Below, one piece after another: positions 1-10,860 of a stretch of 64,000 bases of DNA (within the stretch, counting starts at the first letter, position 1; each line of letters starts with the position of its first letter). Origin of the DNA: Cordia subcordata (Eukaryota; Streptophyta; Magnoliopsida; Boraginales; Cordiaceae). The position numbers were made by a program, and so were the translations under genes. Location of the stretch: assembly GCA_028554755.1 (NCBI GenBank), contig JAPTOF010000025.1:4823501-4887500 (forward strand), given 5' to 3'. Below the pieces are notes generated by a model that ran no database searches, was not told the origin of the DNA, and saw only the letters and a list, made by a program, of their open reading frames with translations.

Positions 1-51
1 ACATACATATATATATACATACATACATATATATATATATATAGATATATG

Positions 52-88
<37 letters not shown>
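1..88. repeat. TA/CATA microsatellite
   Basis: Alternating purine-pyrimidine tract of TA and CATA units. It abuts the eroded left end of the first LTR, so the true LTR start and any left target-site duplication have been lost or masked. Confidence 0.9.
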
Positions 89-1440
89 GTATATATATTA
101 GGCAGGCCAAAGTCAATTATTTTATTTTAGGGGCCAGAAAAAAATCCTAATGGACTTGGATACAAGTGGGTTCTTAAATAAAATTTTTTAGAGCCTAGCC
201 CGAAATTAAAAACTTAGAGCAGGGTAATAAATATCTAATTTTTATTTGTAACTTGCATATAGGAGAAAGAGATCAGGAATGATATTCGGTGTCATAGGGA
301 GTTGTCCGATCACTATGCATGGGAATAGTGCTCGGGTACTATTCACGTGAACAGTATCCTCACTTTTTCCAAAATTATATACTTTTTTTGTTTATTTACA
401 TATTATTCTTATCCTGGTTGTTGTTGTTGTTATTATTATTATCATCATCATCATCATCATTAATTCGAGTTTATTGTATTCCTTTTTTTTTGCGTGTTTT
501 TTGCAGTAATCTGCGATTTAAAGTTTAACTATTTTGATGTTTTGTCATTCCTTTTTGATATCATCTAAATTGTAAATGCTAAAGATCTAAGCTAAAATTG
601 GGATTTGATTCATGTACAAAAAGAAGTTTTCTTAATGTGTGTTTATCCTTAGTGCCATGCATTTAAAGCCTTGATTTTGAGCCCTTGTTGGTGGGGATAG
701 TACACCGACATATTGTGGGTAGTGCACTATCATTTTGAAAGGGATTCCTGCTTGCTTTTGGTGATTTGTGCGACAACAAATTACTTTTTGGACTGTGCTA
801 CCAAGAACGTAGCCTCGGCAATATATTTGTGGATCCATTATTGGTGCATTGGGTTTCATTTTGTTATGGCACGTGTGAATAATTTTGGTTTAGATGCTAA
901 TTGTCTGTGCTTGATTATGCTTTACACACTTTTGAATTATGTTACTTTTATTGATAAAGGAAAAAGGGAATCTATTATTCTTTATGAATTCAAAAGAAAA
1001 ACTATCGTGTTACTTTACGTTACATATTTACTTTTAATTATTGTGAGAATCTTGCTACATATTGAGATTTACATCTTACTATTTTTTGTTTTTCTTTGTC
1101 TTTTGGAAATTATTTTCCACAAATACTAAGGAGTAGGTTTGTGATTCTAAGCTTGGGGTAGATGACCTTCCTAAGGACTTTGGTTAATTGAAGTTTTTGA
1201 ACATGTTAGTTTTGATTAAGCTTTTGGGACAACAAAAATTTTTTTGGAGTTTTATTGTTTTGGAGACATGGACTATGTTTTCTTTGGTTGTCAAGGTTGT
1301 AGATGCCCTGAGACTTACAAAATTATGTGTGATGCTTGTGATCTTTATTCTATGACTTGCGGGTTTAGGGAAGTTTTCTTTTTTAGGTTCGCGATAGTCA
1401 CGCTCTTACGATTCACTTAGGTGAATGTTGAGGTTATGAT
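89..1440 (+). repeat. 5' LTR of element A (shortened)
   Basis: Aligns along its length with the 3' LTR at 4706-6553, but its first ~20 bp are eroded into the TA tract. It also lacks about 450 bp that the other LTR carries between the GTTGTYCGATCACTATGCA sequence (about 301-320) and the sequence following the GGGAATAGTGCTC motif. It contains a TTG/TTA/TCA trinucleotide run. The right border is placed just before the primer site. Confidence 0.75.
415..461. repeat. TTG-TTA-TCA trinucleotide run in 5' LTR
   Basis: Consecutive GTT, ATT and ATC triplets. The same compound run occurs at about 5495-5553 in the partner LTR with more GTT units, so it has changed length since insertion. Confidence 0.85.
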
Positions 1441-1444
1441 AGAG

Positions 1445-1457
1445 TGGTATCAAAGCC
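1445..1457 (+). other. Primer binding site, element A
   Basis: TGGTATCAAAGCC differs at one base from the complement of the initiator tRNA-Met 3' end and lies a few bases after the 5' LTR. It orients element A on +. Confidence 0.8.
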
Positions 1458-4400
1458 TTGGTTTTGATCGCTTAGGCCTAAGTGGGTTTTGGATGCTAAG
1501 TTTAAGATGTGTCTGGTGTGTTGATAATTTGTAATTGATAGTTTTATGTTTTTATAGTTTCTTGATTACTTGAGGCCTTGATTGGAATGGTTTCTAATTT
1601 TCTTAGATAAAAGAATTTGTAATTATATTTAAGTGGAGTTCACCTAATTTAGAGTCTTGGCTTGGGATTTATTTTTTTGAAGTCATATTGTACTTGAGGA
1701 GACTACTATAAGAACCATCATGTTGAATGGTCTTTATTGTTGTCAATGCATGTGGCAGTTATAGTAGTGTCAACTAGTAAGCTTTGGTACTCTATATATT
1801 TGAGTTTGCCATCTACAGTGATTAAGCATTGTACTTGAATATGACAATCACAATAGTAATTTATAAGCCGGCATTATTAAGTGTTTCCTTTGTTAAAGTA
1901 TGTTTAGATATGATTTTGGTAAGTGATAGTGTTTGAAAGAACTTACACAAGGAGCACTTGTGAAGATTTAGGAACATCTTATGAACTAGGTACAAAGATC
2001 CCTTTCTAACTACTCTTTCAATATGTACTCAATGGTCCATTAAGTATGTTTCCTATTGTTTAGAATTATGTTAGTAAAAATGCCATATCACTTTGAGGAA
2101 TGATCTTTTAGGTCCATATGTCTAAGGTAGTGGCCTAGGTTAATACTAGTGGATTATTGATGTTCAAATTGAAAGAGGAAGTGAAATCTATTGTAAGAGA
2201 TTCAATCTGATATTTAAGTGTTACTAATGGCTTTTATGTATTGAAGTTTTGAACAACTAAACTTATAGCATTACACTGCATTATTGTATCATTAAGGTAT
2301 GTATCATTTTTAGTCATGCATTTTTGTAAACAATTGCTTTAAGGTATTATCTGAGAACGAGAATATACTACTATGAGTTGGCAACTAGTTTAGAGAATTT
2401 GTTGATATTACATGAGGACTATGACATTTGAGGCAAGCCTAGTTAAAAAAAGTTGGTTTTTGATATTTTTTGGTCTCATCTTTTTAAGCTTTTGGAGATC
2501 CAGAAATAACAGTACAATTACCTATCTATTTATGGTCTTGGTTGATTTGGTAGAATGATTTTTTTTATTGACAGATAGGATTTCTTCATTGGTGAAAATT
2601 GCAAAAAAATTGGGACATATGACTTTTCGATATAAGAATATTCATAAGAGGGCAAACAATATTGTTGCAAAGTAAAAGGGTGGCATAACTATATAGTTCA
2701 AGGGTTGTAGGATGCTATATAGAGCTATGTCTTAATGATGCAAGACCCTTTGAAATGCTTATAGTATTACTAAGCACATAATTCTTGTCGGGTGTACATT
2801 ATAAATCGAATCTTGGAGAAAGCTTAAGTGCATATGAGTTGGGAGTAATTGAATTTCTAAGTACTTGTAGCCCTAAGGGTGAGATGGGAATTTTTCAATA
2901 TTTGTAACCCCAGGGATGAGATGGATTTTCTGTCGTTAATAGTTAACCATTCACGTTTTTGTTCTTCTTTTCTAGTGCTTTATCGTCAATTGTCCTTACT
3001 ATATTCTAAACCCCAGCTAATAATGTGTGGCTAGTTTTTTAAATTTAACATCCTAATAGAGTATCGAGGCTTCAACCTTTTCTTGATTGTAATTCTTTAT
3101 TTTGTTTTAAGAGATTACAAATAATGTTTTGCCTATCTCTTTGTTACTTTAATAGTTTCCGTAGTGCAACCATTTGATTGTCATCAAGGTAAACTTTAGT
3201 TTTGGTGATGAACCCTTAAGCCTTATGGTTCTTACTTTCCTATTTCATAATTCTCTATATGCTATATTTTATTTTATCCCCATGCCATTTACTCAAAGTG
3301 TCTCTTACATAAGTCATCCCCTTTTGCACACTAACGCCCTTATCAACTCGTTGCATAATGCCTTTATCAATTTCATTGCCATCATGGTTAAATTTGATAA
3401 GTTAGTATCTTAGATGCACTTCTATTCTACCATCATTACCATCTGAATTTATTTCCCATTTATCCTTAAAAACTCTCATTGCTGCTGTATGAAGTCTGAC
3501 TCATTGAGAGATAAAACTATGAGTTCGTGTTCCTTGTTTATTCCTCAACGATACTTTGCTTCCAAGTTTGATTTCTAATTGAGGCATACTAATATCCAAG
3601 TTTCATTCCTTGCCAATCAGCTATTATTGTTCTACCTTATGGCTTAGTTTATCATACCAGACTCCTCGGTCCTCTGTGTGAAAGATTTTCATGTTATGAC
3701 CTTTTAGGGACACATCTATATGCCGTATACAACCAAATTAACATTCCCAATATTTGACAAATCATTCTATTTGATTAAACCTCGGTAACCTTGTATTGTG
3801 ATCTTTGCTTCCTGTGTATTTTTTTTTTCTATAAAGGGTTTTTTCCATAAAGGGTGAAAAACAAGTTTGTAAATAATCCATCTGGAGCACCAAAAATTAG
3901 TGATTTTTCACTCTTCTAAGTTATTTTGTTAACATGTTTTCTCTTCACATTTGATTTTTCATCTATGATACCATTCGAAACCTAAGTTTTATTTGACCCA
4001 CCATTGTTGGGGTCTAATCATTTATAAAAGCCTATTTCTTTTCAGTGGAAGCATTTTATCCCTTTTTTGGTTTATTTGTTGACAAACCTACTCATGAAAG
4101 TTTTCTTGTGTGAGATTTTCTCGATAAGCTTGTGAGTTTCCTAGTGCAGCTTCATCTAATAATTTAAATGATTATCATGTACAACCCTTCAAATCAATAG
4201 TATCATAAAATTTAATTTCTAACTCCTTGAATTATCTCCTCAAATCACTATTTTGAATTTTGCTTGCCTCTTTATATAGCGTAAGCCTATCCATAACCTA
4301 GAACAATACATTAGTTTTATTAACCTTGGAAAACATAAATGGAGCTTGAAATTAGAACAATACATTAGTTTTATTAACCTTGGAAAACAGAAATGAAGCT

Positions 4401-4690
4401 TGAAATACTTGGTCAATATTCTTGCTTGCTTAGACTCAGTTGCTTGTTTCCCCTTGGATTATCCTGCATGACATTCTCTTACAATCATTCTCATGTTCAA
4501 AACCTATTTTGGCCCCTTTCCAAGGACACCTTCAATATAAATTGTTTTTTGTGATTATTTCATACTTGTTACGATTTATCATGTTATTAAATTATAACAT
4601 GTCCAAAAAAGAAAGAAATTGTAATATGTCTTTGTTTAAAGTTTCATCCCTTATGAGCGAGGTAAGTAAGTTTCAAGGACGAAACTTCGT
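1458..4690 (+). pseudogene. Internal region of element A without recognisable coding
   Basis: About 3.2 kb with stops in all frames. I see no zinc knuckle, protease DSG/DTG, reverse transcriptase YxDD or integrase signature that I can trust. A diverged ~30 bp repeat (GTAGCCCTAAGGGTGAGATG at about 2868 and a near copy at about 2905) and the 54-bp duplication at 4301-4408 are the only ordered structures. It may be fully decayed pol or a genuinely non-coding insert. Confidence 0.5.
4301..4408. repeat. 54-bp tandem duplication
   Basis: Two adjacent copies (4301-4354 and 4355-4408) starting GAACAATACATTAG differ at only a few positions, indicating a recent local duplication inside element A. Confidence 0.9.
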
Positions 4691-4705
4691 TTGTGGGGGG
4701 AAGGC
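4691..4705 (+). other. Polypurine tract, element A
   Basis: TTGTGGGGGGAAGGC directly precedes the TGTGACAACCC start of the 3' LTR, the expected position for the plus-strand primer. Confidence 0.8.
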
Positions 4706-6553
4706 TGTGACAACCCATAAGCTTAGGATATGCTAAGCGGGCCAAAATCAATTATTTATTTTAGGGGCTAGAAAAAAATCTTAATTGGACTTGGATACAA
4801 GTGAGTTCTTAAATAAAATTTTTTAGAGCCTAGCCTTAAATTAAAAACTTAGATAAGGGTAATAAATATCTAATTTTTATTTGTAGCCGCCACATAGAAG
4901 AAAGAGATCAGGAATGATATTTGGTGTCATAGGGAGTTGTTCGATCACTATGCAAGGGGTTCTCGCAAGTCTAAATTTTGATTTTTGGGTTCGAGGATTT
5001 GAACCTTGAAAGGCGTAGATCATGTCCCGAGAGAGGTAAGTAAGAACCCCAATATTTTAGTATAAGGTTTGATTTTCTGGTTCATAGATATAGGAACACG
5101 TATACAGGAAAATACGGATAATATCTTATAGTGCCCTAGATTTATAGATTGAGAAGAAAGAAAATAAAATTTTGGTTACTGTTCAAGGGAATAGTGCTCG
5201 GGTACTATTCACGTGAACTGTATCCTCACTGTTCCTAAATTATTTTTGCTTATTTACGTATTATTCTAGTACTGATGCTTAGAATTGTATGCCTACTCTT
5301 CTTGTTAATGATATGAACGAACTTATTTTGATTAAAATATTAAAATATGTTTTGGTAAAAAAAAAAAAAGGAAAAGAAAATTTTGGGTACTGTTCATGGG
5401 AATAGTGCTCAGATACTATTCACGTGAATAGTACCCTCACTTTTTCCAAAATTATATTTTTTTTTTTGTTTATTTACATATTATTCTTGTCCTGGTTGTT
5501 GTTGTTGTTGTTGTTGTTGTTATTATCATCATCATCATCATCATCATCATTATCATTACTTCGAGTTTATTCTATTTCTTTTTTTTGCTTATTTTTTGCA
5601 GTAATCTACGGTTTAAAGTCTAACTATTTAGATGTTGGGTCATTCCTTTTTTTATATCATATGAATTCTAAATGCTAAAGATCTAAGATAAAATTGGGAT
5701 TTGATTCATGAACAAAAAGAAGTTTTCTTAATGTGTATTGTGTACATAATAAAGTTAACCCGAGTGCCGTGTATTTGAAGCCCTGATTTTGAGCCCTTGT
5801 TGGTGGGGATAGTACACCGACATATTGTGGGGTAGTGCACTATCATTTTGAAAGGGATTCCCGCTTGTTTTTGGTGATTTGTGCAACAAGAATCACTTTT
5901 TGGATGTGCTACCAGGAACGTAGGCTCGGCAATATATTGTGGATCCATTACTGGTACGTTGGGTTTCATTTTGTTATGGCACGTATGAATAATTTTGGTT
6001 TAGATGCTAATTGTTTGTACTTGATTCTGCTTTACACACTTTTAAATCATGTTACTTTTATTGATAAAGGAAAAAAGGAATCTATTATTCTTTATGAATT
6101 CAAAAGAAAAACTATCGTGTTACTTTACGTTACATATTTGCTTTTAATTATTGTGAGAATCTTGCGACTTATTGAGATTCACATCTCATTATTTTGTTAT
6201 TTTTCTTTGTCTTTTGGAAATTGTTTTCTGCAGATACTAAGGAATAGGTTTGTAATTCTAAGCTTCGGGTGGATGACCTTCCTAAGGACTTTGGTCAATT
6301 GAAGTTTTTGAACATGTTACTTTTGATTAAGCTTTTGAGACAATGAAAATTTTTTTTGGAGTTTTATTGTTTTGGAGACATGAACTATGTTTTCTTTGGT
6401 TGTTAAGGTTTTAAATGCTTTGAGACTTACAAAATTATGTGTGATGCTTGTAATCTTTATTCTATGCCTTGCAAGCATAGGGAAGTTTTATTTCTTAGGT
6501 TCACAGCAGTCACGCTCTTACGATTCAATTAGGCGAACATTGGGGTCGTGACA
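4706..6553 (+). repeat. 3' LTR of element A
   Basis: Begins TGTGACAACCC after the polypurine tract and ends GTCGTGACA. It holds two copies of a segment around AATAGTGCTCGGGTACTATTCACGTGAA (5168-5240 and 5389-5443), separated by a poly(A)-containing stretch; the 5' LTR has only one. The TTG/TCA trinucleotide run lies at about 5495-5553. Short ORFs here are chance frames. Confidence 0.8.
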
Positions 6554-6741
6554 ACCATGTTACCGAAAACCTCAACTTCTCAAAGACCTAATCACTTAAT
6601 TTTTCATAATGGTCCAAGTTATGAGTTTAGTCTGGACATCCATCTACTAAAGATATCAACTCAAAACAAATTTTGCGGGATCTATGAAGCACCGACATGC
6701 TTTAGAGATCTCGTATCACGTGTCAGATACAAATTTTGCGG

Positions 6742-6767
6742 AATCCTAAACCTTAAACCCTAAACCC
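6742..6767. repeat. Short telomere-like tract
   Basis: Three degenerate units of the plant telomere repeat on the C-rich strand (CCTAAA, CCTTAAA, CCCTAAA) immediately left of the CACTA-type end. Too short to show a telomeric origin. Confidence 0.5.
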
Positions 6768-6768
6768 A

Positions 6769-7780
6769 CACTACAAGAATCAAGTATTCAGTAACTTTCT
6801 TTTTGTGACAATATAGATATAATCACAATAAAAGTAATATTTGTGATATTTTAAAAGTTTCATCACTAATATAATATTATTTGTGGCATCACAATTTTTT
6901 TGTCACTAAAAGATATTAATACTAACGTTCTTTTTGTGACGATGTAGATATTATCAGAATAAAGTAATATCAATGACAATTTTTTAGTGATGAATATAAT
7001 ACCATCACTAATAGTATATCTTTGTAAAATCTACGTATTGAGTAATATATGATCAAGACAATTTCACAGGGAAAGAGTAGATTGCTTTCAATATGTGCTT
7101 GTGTTGTTGATGCTTTAAACCTAATTTCTTGGAATTTTTGTAATATTGTTAAAAAAAAAAAAAAAAGAATGTCAAAAAAATATCTTTTGTTTGTATTTTA
7201 ATTGATGGTACTTGCTTCTGGTTGTAGGGAAGGTTATATACTTTTGATGTTGGAGGGATGAAGGGGTGAAAGTTTGGAAACACAAAAATTTCAAGAAACG
7301 CTGCAGAATTGATAGTTCTACTCAAAATAACCCCCAAGTTTGAAAGACAATAACTTTTTATTTTAAATTCTTACTAAGTTTTATATCTATTTGTGTAATG
7401 ATTTTGTACTGTAAATTTAACTTTTTTTACATCATTGTAATTTTTTATTTTATTATATTTTGACTTTTATTAATTTTATGCTACAACATTTTTGACCAAG
7501 TTTAATATAGCTCTTTTATTTTTTAGTTTTATATATTTATTCAATTAAAAATTAATGTTGCAATTGAGATAACAAACTTAGTGACCATAGTACTATCATA
7601 ATAAAATAAATAGATTTTTACTGAAAAAATAATTGAATTGTGGCAATATTAAATTTTGTGACGATATTAATTGTTACTAAAATTATGATTAAGTAGTGAT
7701 GATATATCATCAATCACAAACCGTGCAACTACATAATGACAAAGTTTTGTCGCAAAAAAGAAAGTTAAATTGTATGAAGA
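6769..7780. mobile_element. CACTA-type DNA transposon end (non-autonomous fragment)
   Basis: CACTACAAGAAT at 6769 matches the conserved terminal inverted repeat of plant CACTA (En/Spm) elements. Behind it lie many short subterminal motifs, mainly TTTTTGTGACGAT and AGTGATGA in both orientations (6800-7020 and 7580-7750), as expected for transposase-binding arrays. No transposase frame is seen. The opposite end (TTCTTGTAGTG) was not found before or after the copia insertion at 7781, so the element is truncated or its right end lies in unrecognised sequence. Confidence 0.65.
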
Positions 7781-8113
7781 TGTTGGGGGAAAAACATGCA
7801 AACACGAAGAATACGAGAAGAAATAATGGACACAAGAATTACGTGGTTCGGCTTTAAAGCCTACGTCCACGGGCAGTAGAGAATAATTCTATTATTAATC
7901 ACGAATGCTACAAAGCTCTCACTTTGGTTTCTCTCTCACACATAACATAATGAGTATTGCCACATATTTATAGTGCAAAGGTTTCCTAAACCTATTAAGC
8001 AAAAAAGATAACTAATTAATTATGTGCTACAAAAGGTAACAAGCGAATAAGGTAATATGCTAACAAGGAAATTCGCTATTCTTGTTGCCCAAGAATACGG
8101 GCCACATTTAACA
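7781..8113 (-). repeat. 3' LTR of copia A
   Basis: 333 bp, bounded by TGTTGGGG and TTTAACA and adjoining the polypurine tract at 8114-8128. It differs from the partner LTR at roughly a dozen positions, mostly transitions, plus one G-run indel (about 96% identity by eye). Confidence 0.93.
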
Positions 8114-8130
8114 AATCTCCACCTTGGCAC
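8114..8130 (-). other. Polypurine tract, copia A
   Basis: On - it reads GTGCCAAGGTGGAGATT directly before the 3' LTR start, the usual copia arrangement. Confidence 0.8.
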
Positions 8131-8184
8131 GTATTCGCTCCAATCAATACACCATCATCCCTGCAGCCAACTGCCTCTAAGAGC

Positions 8185-8774
8185 TCAATGCTCCGCACCG
8201 CAAATAGCAACCAAGTCCAAGCAATGCTTAAACTTGCTGACTGGAACCACCTTAGTCATCATATCTGCTGGATTCTCATGGGTAGATATCTTCTGCACGG
8301 ATATGATTCCTTGTGATACAACATCTCTGATAAAATGATATCTAATATCAATGTGTTTAGTCCTCTCATGATACATCTGATTCTTCATCAGATGGATTGC
8401 ACTCTGGCTATCACAAAAGACTGTACTTGTATCTTGCTGCAGTCTAAGATCACGAACCAGGCCTTGTAACCACATGGCCTCCTTCACAGCTTCTGTAATT
8501 GCCATGTACTCCGCCTCGATCGACAATGCCACGAGATCGTAATGTCGCTTCAACTGATAGCACATCCAGAGAGAGTAAACACGTAACTCGTCAGAGATCT
8601 TCTCTTATCAAGGTCACCCGCAAAGTCTGAATCACAATAACCCACCAACCTCGCGCAATCTCCAGTCATCTTGCTAAATAGCAATCCTATATTCGCAGTG
8701 CCACGCAAATATCTCATTATCCATTTCACCGCTTCCCAGTGTGTTTTCCCAGGTGATGCCATATACCTGCTCAC
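8185..8774 (-). pseudogene. Copia A RNase H domain (broken)
   Basis: Two overlapping frames (8550-8774 then 8185-8565) together give the copia RNase H region. The upstream frame has GYCDSDFAGD, supplying a catalytic Asp, followed by RRSLTSYVF. The downstream frame has SIEAEYMAI with the catalytic Glu, [10 protein letters not shown] with a further Asp, and [11 protein letters not shown] near the end. A frameshift near 8560 separates them. The region would remove the tRNA primer and RNA template during reverse transcription. Family assignment is firm; it is not translatable as one protein. Confidence 0.88.
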
Positions 8775-9284
8775 AACACTAACTGATCAGGACGAGTGCA
8801 TACCAAAGCATACATCAAACTACCAATAGCACTCGAGTATGGAACATGAGACATATGCTCTACCTCCTCCTCAGTTTTAGGTGACAAATCTGCAGACAAC
8901 TTGAAATGAGCCGCAAGCAGCACACTCACAGTCTTAGCTTTAAGCATCCCGAAACGCTCCAGCACCTTCTCGATATAACTCTGTTGAGATAAGAGCAGCT
9001 TCCCAGTGTTTCTATTTCTGTGAATCTCCATGCCAAGAATCTTCTTTGCTGCTCCAAGATCCTTCATCTCAAACTCATCACCTAGCTGCTTCTTTAATTC
9101 GTCGATGGTAGACATGCTTCTAGCAGCAATAAGCATATCATCGACATACAACAACAAGTACACAAACGAACCATCTGGAAGCTACTTGAGATATACACAG
9201 TTGTCGTAGGCACTCCTTGTGTATCTAGCACCTACCATGAATGTGTCAAATCTCTTGTACCATTGCCGAGGTGACTGCTTCAAC
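8771..9284 (-). pseudogene. Copia A reverse transcriptase, C-terminal part
   Basis: Carries the intact YVDD catalytic motif (codons at 9137-9148) within LLLYVDDMLIAA, then the FEMKDLGAAKKILGMEI segment typical of copia reverse transcriptase. The SLYGLKQ-equivalent region just upstream (about 9180-9284) is in another frame, and an in-frame stop lies just before the YVDD segment. Continues from the N-terminal half at 9285-10199. Confidence 0.88.
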
Positions 9285-10199
9285 TCATACAAGGATTTTT
9301 TTCAATTTACAAACATGGTTCTCCTTACCAGGAACTACATACCCCTCCAGTTGACTCATGTAAATTTGCTCTTCAAGATCACCGTGCAAAAACACTGTTT
9401 TCACATCTAGCTGTTCAAGCTCTAAGTCATGAAGAGCAACCAAGGCAAGTAAAACCCTGATGGAAGTATGCTTCACAACCGGAGAGAACACTTCGTTGAA
9501 GTCAACACCCTCTCTTTGTGTATAGCCTTTTGCCACCAACCGTGTCTTGTATCGAGGACCCTCAATCCCTGGAGTACCTTCCTTTTTCTTGTAAACCCAT
9601 TTGCAACCGACAACTCGCTGTCCCTTAGGCAATTCAACAAGCTCCCATGTTTGATTCTTATAAAGAGACTCAATCTCCTCACTCATGGCACCCACCCACT
9701 GAGCAAAATCTTTCCCAGATATGGCCTCTTTGTATGAATTCGGCTCATGTCTTTCAATTGTTTCAGCAATAGTCAAAGCATAAGCAACAAGATCAGCGTA
9801 TCCGTACCTTTGAGGCTCTCTAATCTGTCTCATTTCTCGCCCAGTGGCAATGCTGTACTTCTGTTGTTCAGGCACATTTTGATCATACACCTCAGTTGGT
9901 TGAGTCGGCTGAATTTGACTGCTAGATGGAACATTTGGAACATCAGCAAATACCTGCACATGCTTTTTGACACCGTGGTCTAAACCAGCTACCGCTTTCT
10001 CCTTTTCTTGGTCTAATAAAACAGACTCATTGAATATGACATCCCTGTTGATGAGGAAACCTGGAGACTTTGGATCTGTGCACCACAACCGGTAACCTTT
10101 CCTCTCGGACGCATAGCCTAGAAATATGCATTTCTTTGCCCTCGGCTCCAACTTGCCATCCTTCACGTGAGCGTATGCAGGGCAACCGAACACCCTCAA
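9285..10199 (-). pseudogene. Copia A integrase C-terminus, linker and reverse transcriptase N-terminus
   Basis: An open frame of 304 residues. Residues 1-55 (RVFGCPAYAHV, CIFLGYASERKGYRLW) are the copia integrase C-terminal module. A ~100-residue low-conservation linker follows. The reverse transcriptase start has NQTWELVELP, GCKWVYKKKEG, RLVAKGYTQREGVDF and EQLDVKTVFLHGDL. The frame ends before the SLYGLKQ region because of a frameshift near 9290. Confidence 0.9.
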
Positions 10200-10334
10200 T
10201 CAAGAGTAGTCAGCAGGCTTACCAAACCATAACTCAAAAGGAGTTTTCAATTCAATAGCTTTGGATGGAGACCTATTCACCAAGTAGCATGTCGTATTGA
10301 CAGCTTCATCCCAAAAGTCTTGACTCAAACCAGA

Positions 10335-10860
10335 TTAGGAAATCATACAACGAGCTCTCTCCACCAGAGTTCTATTCATGCGTTCTGCAACTCCATTCTG
10401 TTGTGTTGTCCCTACACATGTGTGGTGTCTCACAATGCCATGTTTCCTGCAGAACTCATCAAACTCTTTATTGCAATATTCCAACCCATTGTCAGTCCTA
10501 AGATGCTTAATTTGTTTACCAGTCTGCTTCTCAATCAACGTCTTCCACTCGACAAATGTTGGAAACGCCTCATCTTTAGTTTTCAAGAAGTATACCCACA
10601 CCATCCAAGAGTATGCATCAATGAAAGTGATATAATACCTAGCACTTTTCTTGGAAGGGATTTTATTAGGACCCCAAAGATCAGAATGAATATAATCAAG
10701 TGTGCCTTTGGTGTTCTCCTGCCCCTTGCTGAACTTCACCCTGGTTTGCTTTCCAAAGACACAATGCTCGCAGAATTCAAGCTTTCAGTTCTTTGTCCAC
10801 AAAGCAAATCCTCTTACTCACTCGATCATCCTCTCGCTCATATGGCCCAACCTTTTGTGC
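10335..10860 (-). pseudogene. Copia A integrase catalytic core
   Basis: The DDE residues are visible: Asp in YIHSDLWGP, Asp in LRTDNGLEY and Glu in NGVAERMNRT. Upstream (10740-10860) the HHCC-type region is split by a frameshift near 10860 and a stop. The frame closes with ARCMIS followed by a stop at about 10335, just before the DFWDEAVNTT-like continuation. It would insert the cDNA into chromosomes. Now inactive in cis. Confidence 0.9.

Larger units (their letters stand above)
89..6553 (+). mobile_element. Decayed non-coding LTR retrotransposon (element A, Ty3/gypsy-like)
   Basis: Two related LTRs (about 89-1440 and 4706-6553) flank a 3.3 kb internal region with a tRNA-iMet-type primer site at its left end and a polypurine tract just before the right LTR, so the element runs on +. 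The LTR opening TGTGACAACCC and the GGACGAA sequence before the polypurine tract resemble plant chromovirus-type (Del/Tekay) gypsy elements. No intact gag or pol frame survives. It could be a long-dead autonomous copy or a non-autonomous LARD-like element. The family call is inference; the LTR/PBS/PPT layout is seen directly. Confidence 0.75.

Noticed and set aside
713..1129. 138-codon and matching 155-codon frames (5835-6302) shared by two places
   Set aside because: They are shared because both lie in the two LTRs of element A. The frames differ in start and end, and LTRs do not normally code.
6742..6767. Telomere or chromosome-fusion point
   Set aside because: Only about three degenerate units, far too short, and embedded in ordinary repeat DNA.
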